From Oncomelania hupensis (Eukaryota > Mollusca > Gastropoda > Littorinimorpha > Pomatiopsidae): DNA of 64,000 bases. Below the pieces are notes generated by a model that saw only the letters and a program-made list of their open reading frames with translations, made no database searches and was not told the origin of the DNA. Every line of letters starts with the position of its first letter. The stretch's first letter is position 1. The translations under genes and the position numbers were made by a program. Positions 1 through 10,101 of the stretch are shown here, in pieces. The stretch is from positions 6,487,724-6,551,723 of the forward strand of contig CM072526.1 in the NCBI GenBank assembly GCA_036898135.1, written 5' to 3'.

Positions 1-606
1 ACTGTCTTTCTGTCTCATTGTCTGTCTCACTGTCTCTGTCTCACGGCCTGTCTCACTGTCTCTTGTCTTACGGTCTCTGTCTCTCAATCTCACTGTCTCT
101 GTCTCACAGTCTGTCTCATTGTCTCTCTCAGTCTCACTTTCTTTCTGTCTCACTGTCTCTGTCTCACTGTCTCTCAATCTCACTGTCTTTCTGTCTCACT
201 GTCTGTCTCACTGTCCCTGTCTCTCTCAATCGTACTGTCTTTCTCCCTCACTGTCTGTCTCACTGTCCCTGTCTCACTGTCTGTTTCATGGTCTGTCTCA
301 CTGTCTATCTCTGTCTCACTGTCCCTGTCTCTCTCAATCTTACTGTCTTTCTGTCTCACTTTCTCTGTTTCACTGTTTGTCTCTCTCAATCTCACTGTCT
401 TTCTGTCTCACTGTCTCTCTCAATCTCACTGTCTTTCTGTCTCACTGTCTCTCTCAATCTCACTGTCTTTCTGTCTCACTGTCTCTGTCTCACGGTCTGT
501 CTCAATCTCACTGTCTCTTTGTCTCACGGTCTGTCTCTATCTCACCGTCTGTCTCACTGTCTCTGTCTCACTGCCTCTCCTTGTTTCATTGTATTTTTTT
601 GTCTCA

Positions 607-616
<10 letters not shown>
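1..616. repeat. TCTG/TCTCAC-type minisatellite
   Basis: This is a degenerate array built from CTGTCTCA and CTCTCAATCTCA variants that runs from the window edge into a pure CT tract. All six frames give low-complexity Ser/Leu/Cys or Arg/Glu reading frames, so the long open frames here are repeat artefacts. The array lies upstream of the first supported exon and is probably intronic. Confidence 0.9.

Positions 617-698
<82 letters not shown>
617..698. repeat. (CT)n microsatellite
   Basis: An essentially uninterrupted CT dinucleotide tract, about 40 units, ending roughly 40 bp before a splice acceptor at 739. It may contribute to the polypyrimidine context of that intron. Confidence 0.95.
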
Positions 699-704
<6 letters not shown>

Positions 705-739
705 ATTTATATTAATCGCCTGCTTGATTTTGTTCATAG

Positions 740-939
740 GTGCTGATGTCAGTGCTGACACGATGCATCCTACATCCAGCAGAGCTGTTGTCAGACGGTC
801 TGGGTCGCTCCTTGCGACGATTCTTCGCCCACATCCCCCTGCACTGGCAGCCGTTCTGCATGCTGCTCATCGTGGCCTTGACCATAGTCACCTTGCTCAT
901 GACCTGCCGCTATCGACTCCACGTGCCGCTGCTTTTTAG
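740..939 (+). CDS. Exon: transmembrane segment of the CLCC1-like gene
   Basis: 200 bp, phase 0 at the start and two bases over at the end. The acceptor is catag and the donor gtagtt. GC content is clearly above the flanking intron, and the encoded segment carries the only hydrophobic helix visible in this gene. Confidence 0.65.
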
Positions 940-2505
940 GTAGTTTTGTTATTTATGTATGTGTGCTAAACTTTAAGGATCCTGACTTTCATGTCCTAGA
1001 CGGGCGAGTACCAGACACACAAAGGCACCCAGTAAACAGTAGGTCCCTTCTTCCTCATCCCCGGTCGCCCAAGGTGATGCTCAGTTGCCTGGGGAGTCTG
1101 GCGGTGTGAGCCTTGGACGGTTTGAGTATCGGTGAGCAGTTCTTGGGTTGGAAAAGTGCTATATATTAAAACAATAAAATAAATTTGTGTGTGTGTGTGT
1201 GTGTGTCTGTGTGGTTCGTGTGTGTGCGTGCGTGTGCACTTGAATAAACGCACAAATGGGTTTCAGACCTTGTCTTTCTTAGTAACAAATGGGTTTATTT
1301 GCTTGGAACCCACTTTTTTCCAGGACCCTACTTTTTTCTAAGTGCGCGGGAGTGCTCTTTTAGTGCATGGGAGGGCAGTTGTAGTGCATGAGAGTGTTTT
1401 AAGTACACAGGAGTGCTCTCTATCCGGGACGGAGAAAATACAGTCAATTTTAGGAGAAATTCTGAAGAAAATTCGACCTATTTCGTCGCCTATAGGAGAC
1501 GAACTAGGTCAACCTTTTAGACGGTAAGAGCCAATTTTGCATTAGATTCTTACATTAGAAGAAGTTTGCGTTCTTTCCGTCAAAAAACCACTTTACGATT
1601 CCTACATTCTTAAATAAACCCAGTTGTGATGTGTTGCAAATATGTGTGTGGTTGTGTGTGTGTGTATGTGACTGCGTGCGTGTGTGGTTGTGTGTGTATG
1701 TGACTGTGTGCAAGTGGGTGCGTGTGAGTGTGTGTGCACATGTGCTCGTTGCTTAGAACGTCGAACGACAAAAGAAATTGCATTGCAGTCCAAAGATAGT
1801 AACATAACATTTTTTTTTCACCACAGGATCGAACCTAAATCTCCAATCATCGCCCAAGGAGTTGTCAGCAAGAATGACGCCAGCACGTCCCGTGACGTCA
1901 CCAATGCCTCTGACGTCAGAGGGCGCGGGGCATTCTCCTCCGAACGGGATTCGGGATACAGCAGACGAGGAGAGGACGAAGATTCGCTGATTGGAAGAAA
2001 CGGATTTAGCAGTAAGAATGGACCTAGCGCTTTGCACCAGCGGAAAAGTAGCGATACATTTGTTCCTTCAACGATGGGTTATAGCAGTAGTCGGCTGTGC
2101 AGAAATGCCGGCGACAATGTGTTTGACTTGAGCACACCAACCTCTCGTGCTGAGCGCACAAACCTGGTACAATCCGAAAACTGCTGCATTGGACAGAACT
2201 CTTACAGACTGTTTAGGGACCACGTCACCAAAACCGGCGTGCATGAGCACGAGCTATCCGATAAAACCAAATCCAAAACTGGCAAAGAGAAGGGAAAAAG
2301 CGTTTCGGCGGATAGGCTAGGAAAGCCTAGAACCAAAGGCGCCAAAAAGTATGACGATGACGCCGCGTGGTACGGTGATGACGTCCCTTTGAGCCTGACG
2401 TCAGATAGTGACGACAGCGACTGGGGAAGGGGGAAAAAGAGGGGGTGCTCTGGAAAGAGAGGAGGTAACTGTGGAAAGAAAGGAGGGAAGACATCCAGGT
2501 TGTAG
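740..2505 (+). CDS. 3' end of a membrane-protein gene, possibly CLCC1-like (two exons)
   Basis: Two coding exons, 740-939 and 1827-2505, joined over an 887-bp intron. The first opens after ttcatag and ends at the donor gtagtt with two bases (AG) of a codon. The second opens after tttcaccacag with one base (G), restoring an Arg codon, so the phase agrees; the stop is TAG at 2503-2505. The joined part is about 291 residues. Exon A encodes a positively charged stretch, the motif FFAHIPLHWQP, a roughly 20-residue hydrophobic helix (MLLIVALTIVTLLMTC) and RYR. Exon B begins IEPKSP and is a long, disordered Ser/Arg/Lys/Gly-rich tail ending in Lys/Gly repeats. The last-helix-plus-IEP arrangement followed by a long hydrophilic tail fits the CLCC1 (Mid-1-related ER chloride channel) family as I remember it. 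Family assignment is tentative; the exon structure is firm. Upstream exons are outside the window. Confidence 0.6.
940..1826 (+). other. Intron with GT repeats
   Basis: Contains GT/GC-rich tracts near 1189-1235 and 1641-1740, and a short degenerate array of the unit agtgcatgggagtgctctt near 1340-1420. No coding signal is visible. Confidence 0.6.
1827..2505 (+). CDS. Terminal exon: hydrophilic tail of the CLCC1-like gene
   Basis: 679 bp from the acceptor ccacag to the stop codon. The reading frame is also open for about 140 bp upstream, but that part translates a GT-repeat intron and is not coding. The tail is rich in Ser, Arg, Asp and Lys, with acidic DSDDSDWG followed by basic KKRGCSGKRGG. 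Confidence 0.65.
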
Positions 2506-3689
2506 ATAAAGGTGGACTTTTGTTGGTTAACGGGTGATGATGACACCATGATACAAATTGGTAAATTTAATGACTTTAATTTATCTTTTTTGTGAAAGCA
2601 TTATGTATAGCCTAATTAGGTGGAGTATATTAATTTGCTACAAACCACTGAGGAACTCTTTCACTGGCAGGCCCGCTAGTATAGAAGATGAGAACAATCC
2701 ATTTTCAATTGATTTAAATCATGCTTTACTGTCAAGACTTGCCTACCGTACGGTCGTTTGCCGTATTCGTATGCAATTTAGCCTTGGAGCAGTCTTCTGG
2801 CCAGCTCACTAAAAATACGGTTTCAGTTTTAAACATTTATTTTTATTTATTTATTTATTTAAATTTAATTTCGATTAAAAGACGCGCAGCATAGTTATTT
2901 CCCTTACCGAGGTGGCGCATGCGTAAGTTCGCCGCACTTGTGTTCCGGTTTCCTCCATTCTGCTCAGTGCTGTGTAATGGCTTGAAAAATGAAGCGAAGC
3001 CGCGATGCAAGCCATTCTCCCGATCCGAATAAAGATGAACCAAAAGCTAAACAGCAGAGCAAAAAGAAATTTTTATTTGAAAGTTTACAACGAAGAGTGT
3101 CCTTGCCTGACAACATCTCCGAAAGGGCCAGCGATTTTAAGATGCACTTTGTTCAAAATCCACTTCACCATTTTTTAGTACACTACATCATTTTAATTAT
3201 CAGGAAATCCGAGGATAAGGTCTGCCCCTATAAGTCTCCGTTATAATACACGTAGTGTCAATGTGCTGTTTACAGACTGTCACATGAGACATCGTGCACG
3301 GCACCCCTATTTCTGTTTTTTCACAACTATAATATTTATTTCATTTCAAATTCTCTCTTTCTCACAAACACACTTTCTTTCTGATTAAGTATAAAACACA
3401 CATGCACAATATTAAACTCTAATTAAAATTATAATTAAAATTTATATATTATTTAATTGTTGGTGTGCATATTCTCCTTAGCATATTTTCCAAAGAATCT
3501 CTCACTTCTTGTTACGTTGAAACGCGAATGGTGCGTATGAAATGCGCACGATGTTATGTGTGAAGCGCGTGCAATGGTAGGCTTGTGTGTGACGCGCGCG
3601 ATAGATCTGTTCGTTTTATTTTGCAACGCATGCAGTAATAGAGTGTATTTATCTTTGATTTGATTTTGCGTTGTTATTAGTAGAGGCTT
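2506..3689. other. Intergenic, AT-rich
   Basis: Probably holds the 3' untranslated region of the upstream gene, though no convincing AATAAA lies close to the stop. ATTT repeats sit at 2837-2865. A small reading frame at 2989-3246 is listed separately. Confidence 0.5.
2989..3246 (+). CDS. Small Lys/Arg/Ser-rich open frame, unrecognised
   Basis: An 85-codon frame starting MKRSRDASHS with basic, polar composition over the first 60 residues, preceded by a GC-richer stretch with cgcatgcg that could be a 5' leader. The last third turns hydrophobic and AT-rich, as in read-through into non-coding DNA, so this could be a first exon of a gene or of a degraded transposon. No family is recognised. Confidence 0.15.
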   Translation: MKRSRDASHSPDPNKDEPKAKQQSKKKFLFESLQRRVSLPDNISERASDFKMHFVQNPLHHFLVHYIILIIRKSEDKVCPYKSPL

Positions 3690-3912
3690 TGTGTAACGTT
3701 AGTGTTTTTAGTTGGTCGATATTGTTTGAGAATTTTCGGGAATTAGTTGTTTACTATCGATCGAAGCGTGTGGATTGTTCTGTTGGTTACCATGGAAGCT
3801 TCCATTCCAAATGGGGTTGTATGACGTGAGTCACGTGATGATGAAATTAATTTTGATTGGTTGTGGTGTTTTATGTAGGATTATTCTCGTTTGTTCCCGT
3901 GTATGTAGAGAC

Positions 3913-3920
3913 TATATAAG
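3913..3920 (+). promoter_or_regulatory. TATA box in the LTR-like unit
   Basis: TATATAAG followed by GC-rich sequence (cgccgcactg), about 100 bp before the polyadenylation signal of the same unit. Confidence 0.45.
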
Positions 3921-4016
3921 CGCCGCACTGTTAAAAAAGTTGAGATTGTTGTTGATAGTGAATTGGAAAGTTGTTGAGTTGAGTTGAGAATTGTATGCAG
4001 TTGTTGATGTGTGCTG

Positions 4017-4022
4017 AATAAA
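4017..4022 (+). terminator. Polyadenylation signal in the LTR-like unit
   Basis: AATAAA about 80 bp before the right terminus of the LTR-like unit, where the R/U5 boundary would be expected. Confidence 0.4.
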
Positions 4023-4104
4023 AAGTGGAAAACTTCATACGTCGACTTTGTGACTTGTATGCTGATTGAGCGGGCTGCGTGGATAAACGAATCTGAGTTA
4101 CACA

Positions 4105-4556
4105 CCTTATCAGGACTTCAGCATCGGGGCTGAATCAAATACTGATAAAGAAGACACCAACATCATATCGAGTGTAACACTTCTACTAGCTTTAATTTAA
4201 GGCTTACACAGTCAACAAAAATCTGGAATTTAGTCATGGTGGAATGCTATCCTGTTTCTATGGAGAAGAGCGACTTAAAGCTATGTAATGCTATTATTTT
4301 AGCGCTAAGCTTTCTTATCTTAGAATGTGGCCTGTAGGATGACCCCTCCTTTCTATTAAACTGGCAGGGGAAAAAAACTAAAGGTTATCTCATTATCTAT
4401 GTCAATTTCGGGCTTCTAATAAAGGCACATATAAATGATGATAATTTGTATTTTATTTGGAATGGTCAATAACAAATTATGGATTGACTCAATTGATCTA
4501 GTTTTCTGTTTTTAAATTTTGTCTATCAAAATAGAGAGCAAAAAAATTTAAAAAAT
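4105..4556. other. AT-rich spacer
   Basis: No coding signal or recognisable element. Immediately before the next MITE there is a short duplicated atagagagca. Confidence 0.5.
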
Positions 4557-5178
4557 AGAGAGCAAACAAACTTTCATTCAAATAAGCAACACATCACACA
4601 TACTTAAAAATTTTAAATTTTCTATCAGTACAACTTATGTTAATCTGATGAATAAAATTTGATACAACAACAACAAAATTTTGTCAACTTTGTGTATGTG
4701 TTTGGTTTTGACAACTCTGTGTATGTGTTTGGACCTGTGTGTAAGACAGCTGATCAGCATGCATGTTGTGCCTGGTGTTGGTTTGTTGTTTCTGTCACTC
4801 ACACTCGCCATCAGGCCCACTATTTTTTAACCAGGCAGTTGATTTTTATTCACGCACAATTTTTTGATGCCAGGAAATTTGATTTCAGCCTTGCCAAATG
4901 TACTAAATGATCCTGCCCCTTGACAGTGTGTCAAGGGGCATAGCCCCCTGGACCTCCAATTGTAATCCCCCCACCCCCTCCCCCCTTAAAACGTTCTGGC
5001 ACAGCCCTGAAAATCCCATGAAAAGTTTGAAGAAGCTGCTAAATGAAATACTCAATTCAAAGCCTTTTTCACTTTTCCAGGGGCAGATGAAATCCACTGG
5101 TGCCGAATACATGCATACATTGTAACCTGAAGTATGTGTGATGTGTTGCTTATTTGAAAGAAAGTTTGTTTGCTCTCT
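4557..5178. mobile_element. MITE with ~47-bp terminal inverted repeats
   Basis: The left end (agagagcaaacaaacttt..., 4557-4603) is the reverse complement of the right end (5132-5178) with a single mismatch over about 47 bp. The 622-bp unit has no transposase reading frame. Its interior has a stem-like cccttgacagtgtgtcaaggg near 4917-4938 and a G/C-rich block like that seen in the hAT-like element at 23.97 kb. No clear target duplication is visible, so the superfamily is open. Confidence 0.65.
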
Positions 5179-5338
5179 TCTGGAAAACGTTGGCCTGAAC
5201 TCTTCACTGATCCTTTCATTTTTATACTTAGTAATATTATTTGCTTAGTAAACACGCATTTCTATATATTTCAGTGCACAATGTCAATTCAATATTAATG
5301 TGTTACAAGAAGATAAAATGTCCGTTAGTCGATACGCA

Positions 5339-5508
5339 GAAGAAGAGGGAGACCGAAAAAGAGGTGGGAGGACAACATTCGAGAATGGGCTGGTTTGACA
5401 CGGAGCGAAACAATCAGGGTTGCTGAGGACAGGGAAAGATGGAGTACGCTGGTTAAACGAAAATCTGTGGTGCCCCCTACGACCTCCGAGTTACGGGATA
5501 GGATAGGA
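5339..5508 (+). mobile_element. 5'-truncated LINE tail with 13-bp target duplication
   Basis: The 170-bp 3' end of the (GGATA)n-tailed endonuclease/reverse-transcriptase LINE family seen at eight places in the window. It is flanked by identical 13-mers tagtcgatacgca at 5326-5338 and 5509-5521, a textbook target-site duplication from target-primed reverse transcription. It encodes only the conserved C-terminal tail (RGRPKKRWEDN-type). Confidence 0.85.
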
Positions 5509-5639
5509 TAGTCGATACGCAAAAATCTGGTCAAAGTTTCCAAAATCCGGTTTAAAGCTGCATGGAATATTGTCAACACCTTTTTCGGATAAGCATGTCT
5601 GTTGACGTTCTAAGAGTTTACCTCAGAATAGTTAAAAGG

Positions 5640-5962
5640 TGTAAGATGTTGATGGTTGGGTGAAGGTAAAGGTCTTCCCGAAACCTTTGGGTCGTTGGGG
5701 AGGGAGGCGTTAGGGACCTACCTTTTCTGTAGACCAGTTTAATAAGGGCGATGCATGTCTCCTTTCCTAACTGCTTTACCGTCCCTTGTTTTAAACAGAT
5801 CCAGGTACCCATTCACAACTTGGTAGACTGAGCTGCGTTGTCCGCTTGTTTTAGTCTTTGGTGGTGGCCATTCAAGTATGGTCACCCATCCAAGGACTAA
5901 GCCCTCCCGGACGTTGCTTAACATGAAACATTGCTAGCCTGTGTGGCCAGACTACTGCGATA
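5640..5962 (-). mobile_element. 5S-rRNA-derived SINE (SINE3-like)
   Basis: Read on the minus strand, 5960-5880 contains gttaagcaacgtccggg, then ttagtccttggatgggtgacc. This matches the 5S rRNA intragenic promoter and box C region, including the invariant GGATGGGTGACC-type segment. The preceding ~30 bases are also 5S-like but diverged. A body of roughly 240 bp without 5S similarity follows, as in 5S-headed SINEs. It is not a functional 5S gene: the 3' third of 5S is replaced by unrelated sequence. Confidence 0.6.
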
Positions 5963-5970
5963 CCTTGTGT

Positions 5971-6769
5971 GTAGATTAGCCTCTGTGTGAAATGGAAGGC
6001 GAGCTGTTTTGATGTTTGTAGATTAGCCTCTGTGTCAAATGGAAGGCGAGCTGTTTTGGTGTGTGTAGATTAGCCTCTATGTCAAATGGAAGGCGAGCTG
6101 TTTTGATGTGTGTAGATTAGCCTCTGTGTCAAATGGAAGGCGAGCTGTTTTGGTGTGTGTAGATTAGCCTCTGTGTCAAATGGAAGGCGAGCTGTTTTGA
6201 TGTGTGTAGATTAGCCTCTGTGTCAAATGGAAGGCGAGCTGTTTTGATATGTGTAGATTAGCCTCTGTGTCAAATGGAAGGCGAGCTGTTTTGATGTGTG
6301 TAGATTAGCCTCTGTGTCAAATGGAAGGCGAGCTGTTTTGATGTGTGTAGATTAGCCTCTGTGTCAAATGGAAGGCGAGCTGTTTTGATGTGTGTAGATT
6401 AGCCTCTGTGTCAAATGGAAGTCGAGCTGTTTTGGTGTGTGTAGATTAGCCTCTGTGTCAAATGGAAGGCGAGCTGTTTTGATGTGTGTAGATTAGCCTC
6501 TGTGTCAAATGGAAGTCGAGCTGTTTTGGTGTGTGTAGATTAGCCTCTGTGTCAAATGGAAGTCGAGCTGTTTTGATGGGTGTAGATTAGCCTCTGTGTC
6601 AAATGGAAGGCGAGCTGTTTTAATGTGTGTAGATTAGCCTCTGTGTCAAATGGAAGTCGAGCTGTTTTGGTGTGTGTAGATTAGCCTCTGTGTCAAATGG
6701 AAGGCGAGCTGTTTTGATGTGTGTAGATTAGCCTCTGTGTCAAATGGAAGGCGAGCTGTTTTGATGCGT
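5971..6769. repeat. 47-bp minisatellite, 17 copies
   Basis: The unit is gtagattagcctctgtgtcaa followed by atggaaggcgagctgttttgatgtgt. Unit starts fall exactly every 47 bp from 5971 to 6723, with only point changes (aggc/agtc, gatg/ggtg). It begins at the 5' boundary of the 5S-derived SINE. There are no spacers, so this is not a CRISPR-like array. Confidence 0.95.
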
Positions 6770-6971
6770 GTCTATGAACTACAACTTGTGTTATTATTGC
6801 TTCGCTTTGCATTAGGAAATACATTATTTAGACAAGTATTTGCCTGGAAAACGTCTTTTTATGTTTGTGAGATTGTTGCTGTGTGCTTGTTTAAAATACA
6901 CTAGCTAGGTTTCCTTGCATGGACGCTCCTGTCACTGTTGTTGTTAAATGGTCGTCGTCCTTTTCGTCGTT

Positions 6972-6972
<1 letters not shown>

Positions 6973-7059
<87 letters not shown>

Positions 7060-7115
7060 ACATCATCATCATAATTATCATCATCATTATCATCATCGTC
7101 GTCATCATCGTCGTA
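6973..7115. repeat. (ATC)n microsatellite
   Basis: ATC/CAT triplets, pure to about 7058 and then degenerate. The poly-His, poly-Asp and poly-Met reading frames here are repeat artefacts. Confidence 0.95.
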
Positions 7116-7266
7116 GGGTAGAAGGATGGAGTTTGTAATAATAGTTGTGTGGTGAAGTAAAACCATACGTTAAGAGCGCTCAGCAGGACTCCTAGCAATG
7201 GCGTAGTGGCCCAAAATACTATCGACCGTTCTCAAGCGCTGCCTGTTAGCACCCGGCTACAGAACT

Positions 7267-7268
<2 letters not shown>

Positions 7269-7311
<43 letters not shown>
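7269..7311. repeat. (GA)n microsatellite
   Basis: About 21 GA units. Confidence 0.95.
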
Positions 7312-7315
<4 letters not shown>

Positions 7316-8600
7316 GGGGCGTGGGGAGAGACTGCATGATTGCAGAGAGAAAAAGAAAGAGAAAGAAAATGAATTCCGTGTTCTAACGATGCCAGAGAGA
7401 CTACAGAAAACAAAACACATAAAAAGTGACGATTCCAGAAAGAGGCGATGGCGCACACTTAGTGCCGAGGGAGCTATTCCGTCGATTGCAGAAGACGAGA
7501 GAATAAATCTACATTCTCGGACACGATAGGTCCTTTTGCGGGGCACAAACGCCGCCGTGGCTAAGATTATGATTTATGCATGCTGTAAAGGTATGTTTTG
7601 CGATCAAGCTAGGTTACAGTCTGGTTTTGTGTGTGGGTGTGTGTGTGTGTGGGTGGCTTCTACAGCAGAGCTATTGATCAAGATCACGTGGGTGCGCTGT
7701 CTGTCATTTTGGAAGACGCGTGCTTGTAGTTGGCCTACTGGCTGCCGTTCATGATTCTGATTTTCTAAAAAAAATAAATGGAAGAGCTCTTGTAGCCTAC
7801 GGAGGACTAATCAAAATGTGGGGACGGGATGACGGCTGCCACATCAACAGTAGATACAGTTCTTTGGTGTGTCTGAAAACAGTGCTGGATCAAGAGGCTG
7901 TGTTTCCTGCTGCAATGTTTGGGTGATGCAGTCTATTAGTAGGCCTGACCTGATTTGGGCAATTTATTTTAATTATTTTTCTATCCTGCTTCACCAGCTC
8001 AGGGGCTGCTCGAGGCGCTGTTGCGAAGCAGGATCTATCTCAAAGCTGCCCGAGGCGCCCATTTGCAGACTTTGGGCGCATTGTCTGACGCCAGACAACT
8101 GAGCACAATTCTCTACGACCGGGGGTGGAGCAGAAGGGCCCTAGTACTCGCTGGATATATTTGTGTTGCTGGCACTCGCCCGCCTAGGACATGAGCGTCA
8201 GGATCTTTAAAATCCGTGCTATGGAATGCGTGCAAGCACAGACAAGACCTCGGATTATAGGGTAGGGTAGGCTGGGGCCTATCCATATGGCGACTTTGCA
8301 TTGCAAAGGGTGTCGCTGCATTATGACTACGTCTCTCATATCGGTACATCTGTAAGATAAAAAGATGTATGAGATTTGTTAAATATTGCACCTTCTCTGC
8401 AAAATGGTCTGCGCAATACGCCTACGATCTGAATCTTAGGATGTTTCAGTTAACCGCTCGTAAATCATCTACGCCCGCTAGAGCTGTGCGTGCCTGATCA
8501 GAATATGCTAGTGGCTAACGTATGTCCATCTGGGGTGACTGGTTGCGCGGTCAGTGAAAACTGGGTTGTAAGCAGAATGCAGTGTTAAAATAGCTGCAGT
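7312..8600. other. Non-coding stretch with one exon-like island
   Basis: Mostly featureless. A GC-rich island follows a good acceptor (cttcaccag, ending near 8000) and is open in one frame to about 8190 with plausible composition (motif LLEALLRSRIYLKAARG), but no convincing donor or partner exon is seen. See findings. Confidence 0.4.
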
Positions 8601-8606
8601 GAAAAT

Positions 8607-8700
8607 CGTCGCTCATCGGTTAGTGTGCTGGACTGTGTGTGCACGTTTTGCAAGTTCGTGGTGCCACAGGCTACTGTTCAAACCCTCACACAATGGTCGA
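8607..8700 (+). mobile_element. tRNA-derived SINE head (degenerate)
   Basis: gctcatcggttagtgtgctgg resembles box A of a tRNA, and gttcaaaccc (8676-8685) resembles box B about 60 bp later. The D-to-T-arm spacing is near a tRNA but folding is imperfect, so a SINE head is more likely than a tRNA gene. Confidence 0.4.
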
Positions 8701-8985
8701 GTACGATAGGTATGCTGACTGTCCGTCTGTAAACTTAATGTCTCTATGTTTATCTGTATCTTTGTCTGTCTGTCTCTTTCTCTGTCTCTTCCCACCCCCC
8801 CACCCCTTCCCACCACTATCTTTCTCTCTCTGTCTGTTTAGTGGAAACTGGCCAATTTTGTTAGTTTTGCAAATATTTCATTTTCAGCTTTATTGGCAGA
8901 AAGGCCGATTATACCGCTGGAACATAATCAATAACTTATAATTGTTGGCTGGCTGGGTGCTGCTGTATCCAGCTGGGTGTCGGTG

Positions 8986-9165
8986 CTTCTTCTTCTTCTT
9001 CTTCTTCTTCTTCTTCTTCTTCTTCTTCTTCTTCTTCTTCTTCTTCTTCTTCTTCTTCTTCTTCTTCTTCTTCTTCTTCTTCTTCTTCTTCTTCTTCTTC
9101 TTCTTCTTCTTCTTCTTCTTCTTCTTCTTCTTCTTCTTCTTCTTCTTCTTCTTCTTCTCCTCCTC
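8986..9165. repeat. (CTT)n microsatellite, ~57 units
   Basis: About 170 bp of near-perfect CTT repeats followed by degenerate CTT/CTC sequence to 9290. It ends just before a splice acceptor at 9301 and so extends that acceptor's pyrimidine tract. Confidence 0.95.
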
Positions 9166-9301
9166 CTCCTATCCTTGTTCTTTTTCATGTTCTCTTCCTC
9201 CTTCTTCTTCTTCCTTTTTTTTCTTTTTCTTCTTCTCCTAATGATTCTCCAACTCCTCCTTATCTTTCTTCCTTCTCCTCCTCATTGATCTTTCTTCACA
9301 G

Positions 9302-9474
9302 CACGTACGACGACAGCATCCAACTGGTGCAGAAGGTGACGAGGGCGTTTTACTGGACAGCAGAAAAGCTGGATGACAACAGAGAAAAAATCCGTAATGC
9401 CAGGATAGCGTGTGGAGTTGCCGTGGGTGTTGGCGTAGGCGCTAGCGTCGTTGCTGCTGCTGCTACTGGTGGAT
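9302..9474 (+). CDS. ApoL-like exon a
   Basis: Acceptor ttcttcacag, donor gtaagt. It enters with one base of a split codon and leaves with one base (T). It encodes the amphipathic segment and the first half of the Gly/Ala hairpin. Confidence 0.65.
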
Positions 9475-10061
9475 GTAAGTAAGTGTGGTGTGGTGTGTAT
9501 CTGTGTGTACGTGTACCTGTCAGTTTAGGTGTGTGTGCCTTTGTTGTATGTTTAATGCACAGGCGCTTGTATCTGGACACGCGAGCGCCTATGCCTGTGA
9601 CGCGTCTCCCTTTGGTTATCTAGCGCGTCTTCCTTTGGTTATCTAACTGGATAAGGAGACGCGTCACTGGCATAGGCAAGCGCCTGTGGTTTAATGATGC
9701 GTTTTGTCATCATCATCTTCATCATCATCATCATCGATACTGTAGCCTTTCTGTGCTGGCCAGTCATCGTCGCCACTGCTATCAATCCTCCTCGTCATAA
9801 TGATGATGTTGAAGTTGCTGCTGACGATAATAACGATGCTGCTGATGATGCTAATGATGATGTTTCAGTGTCGGTGTTGCTTGGAGGGGCAGCCATATCA
9901 GGGATAGCACTGGCCATCTTTATGGCACTGACCTCCATAGCCAACGACATCCTCGACCACAAAGACATCCGAGGTGACTTATTTCTTCTCCTCTGACGTC
10001 GGACTCTATGATTATCTCTCTTTGACTATGTTGATCATGATGATGAAGTGTGTGTGTGTGA

Positions 10062-10101
<40 letters not shown>

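Larger units (their letters stand above)
3690..4104 (+). mobile_element. LTR-like unit (solo LTR or LTR remnant)
   Basis: A 415-bp segment bounded by perfect 8-bp inverted termini TGTGTAAC and GTTACACA, the TG...CA ends usual for long terminal repeats. Inside it has a TATA box (TATATAAG, 3913-3920) and, about 100 bp further, AATAAA (4017-4022), the U3-R-U5 order expected of an LTR. The flanking 5-mers (ggctt and cctta) do not form a clear target duplication, and no primer-binding site, gag or pol sequence follows. It is therefore either an old solo LTR or an LTR torn from its element. Plus-strand orientation follows from the TATA and polyA signals. Confidence 0.5.

Noticed and set aside
18..746. 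Long Ser/Leu and Arg/Glu open frames across the first 750 bases
   Set aside because: They translate CT-type repeats in every frame; no codon or splice evidence.
1684..1826. Coding extension upstream of the terminal CLCC1-like exon
   Set aside because: It is a GT-repeat intron, and the acceptor at 1826 gives the correct phase.
5881..5962. Functional 5S rRNA gene
   Set aside because: Only part of 5S is present; the 3' portion is replaced by unrelated sequence.
5971..6769. CRISPR-like array
   Set aside because: Units are contiguous 47-mers with no spacers, and the DNA is eukaryotic.
6891..7198. Poly-His, poly-Asp and poly-Met frames
   Set aside because: Products of the ATC microsatellite.
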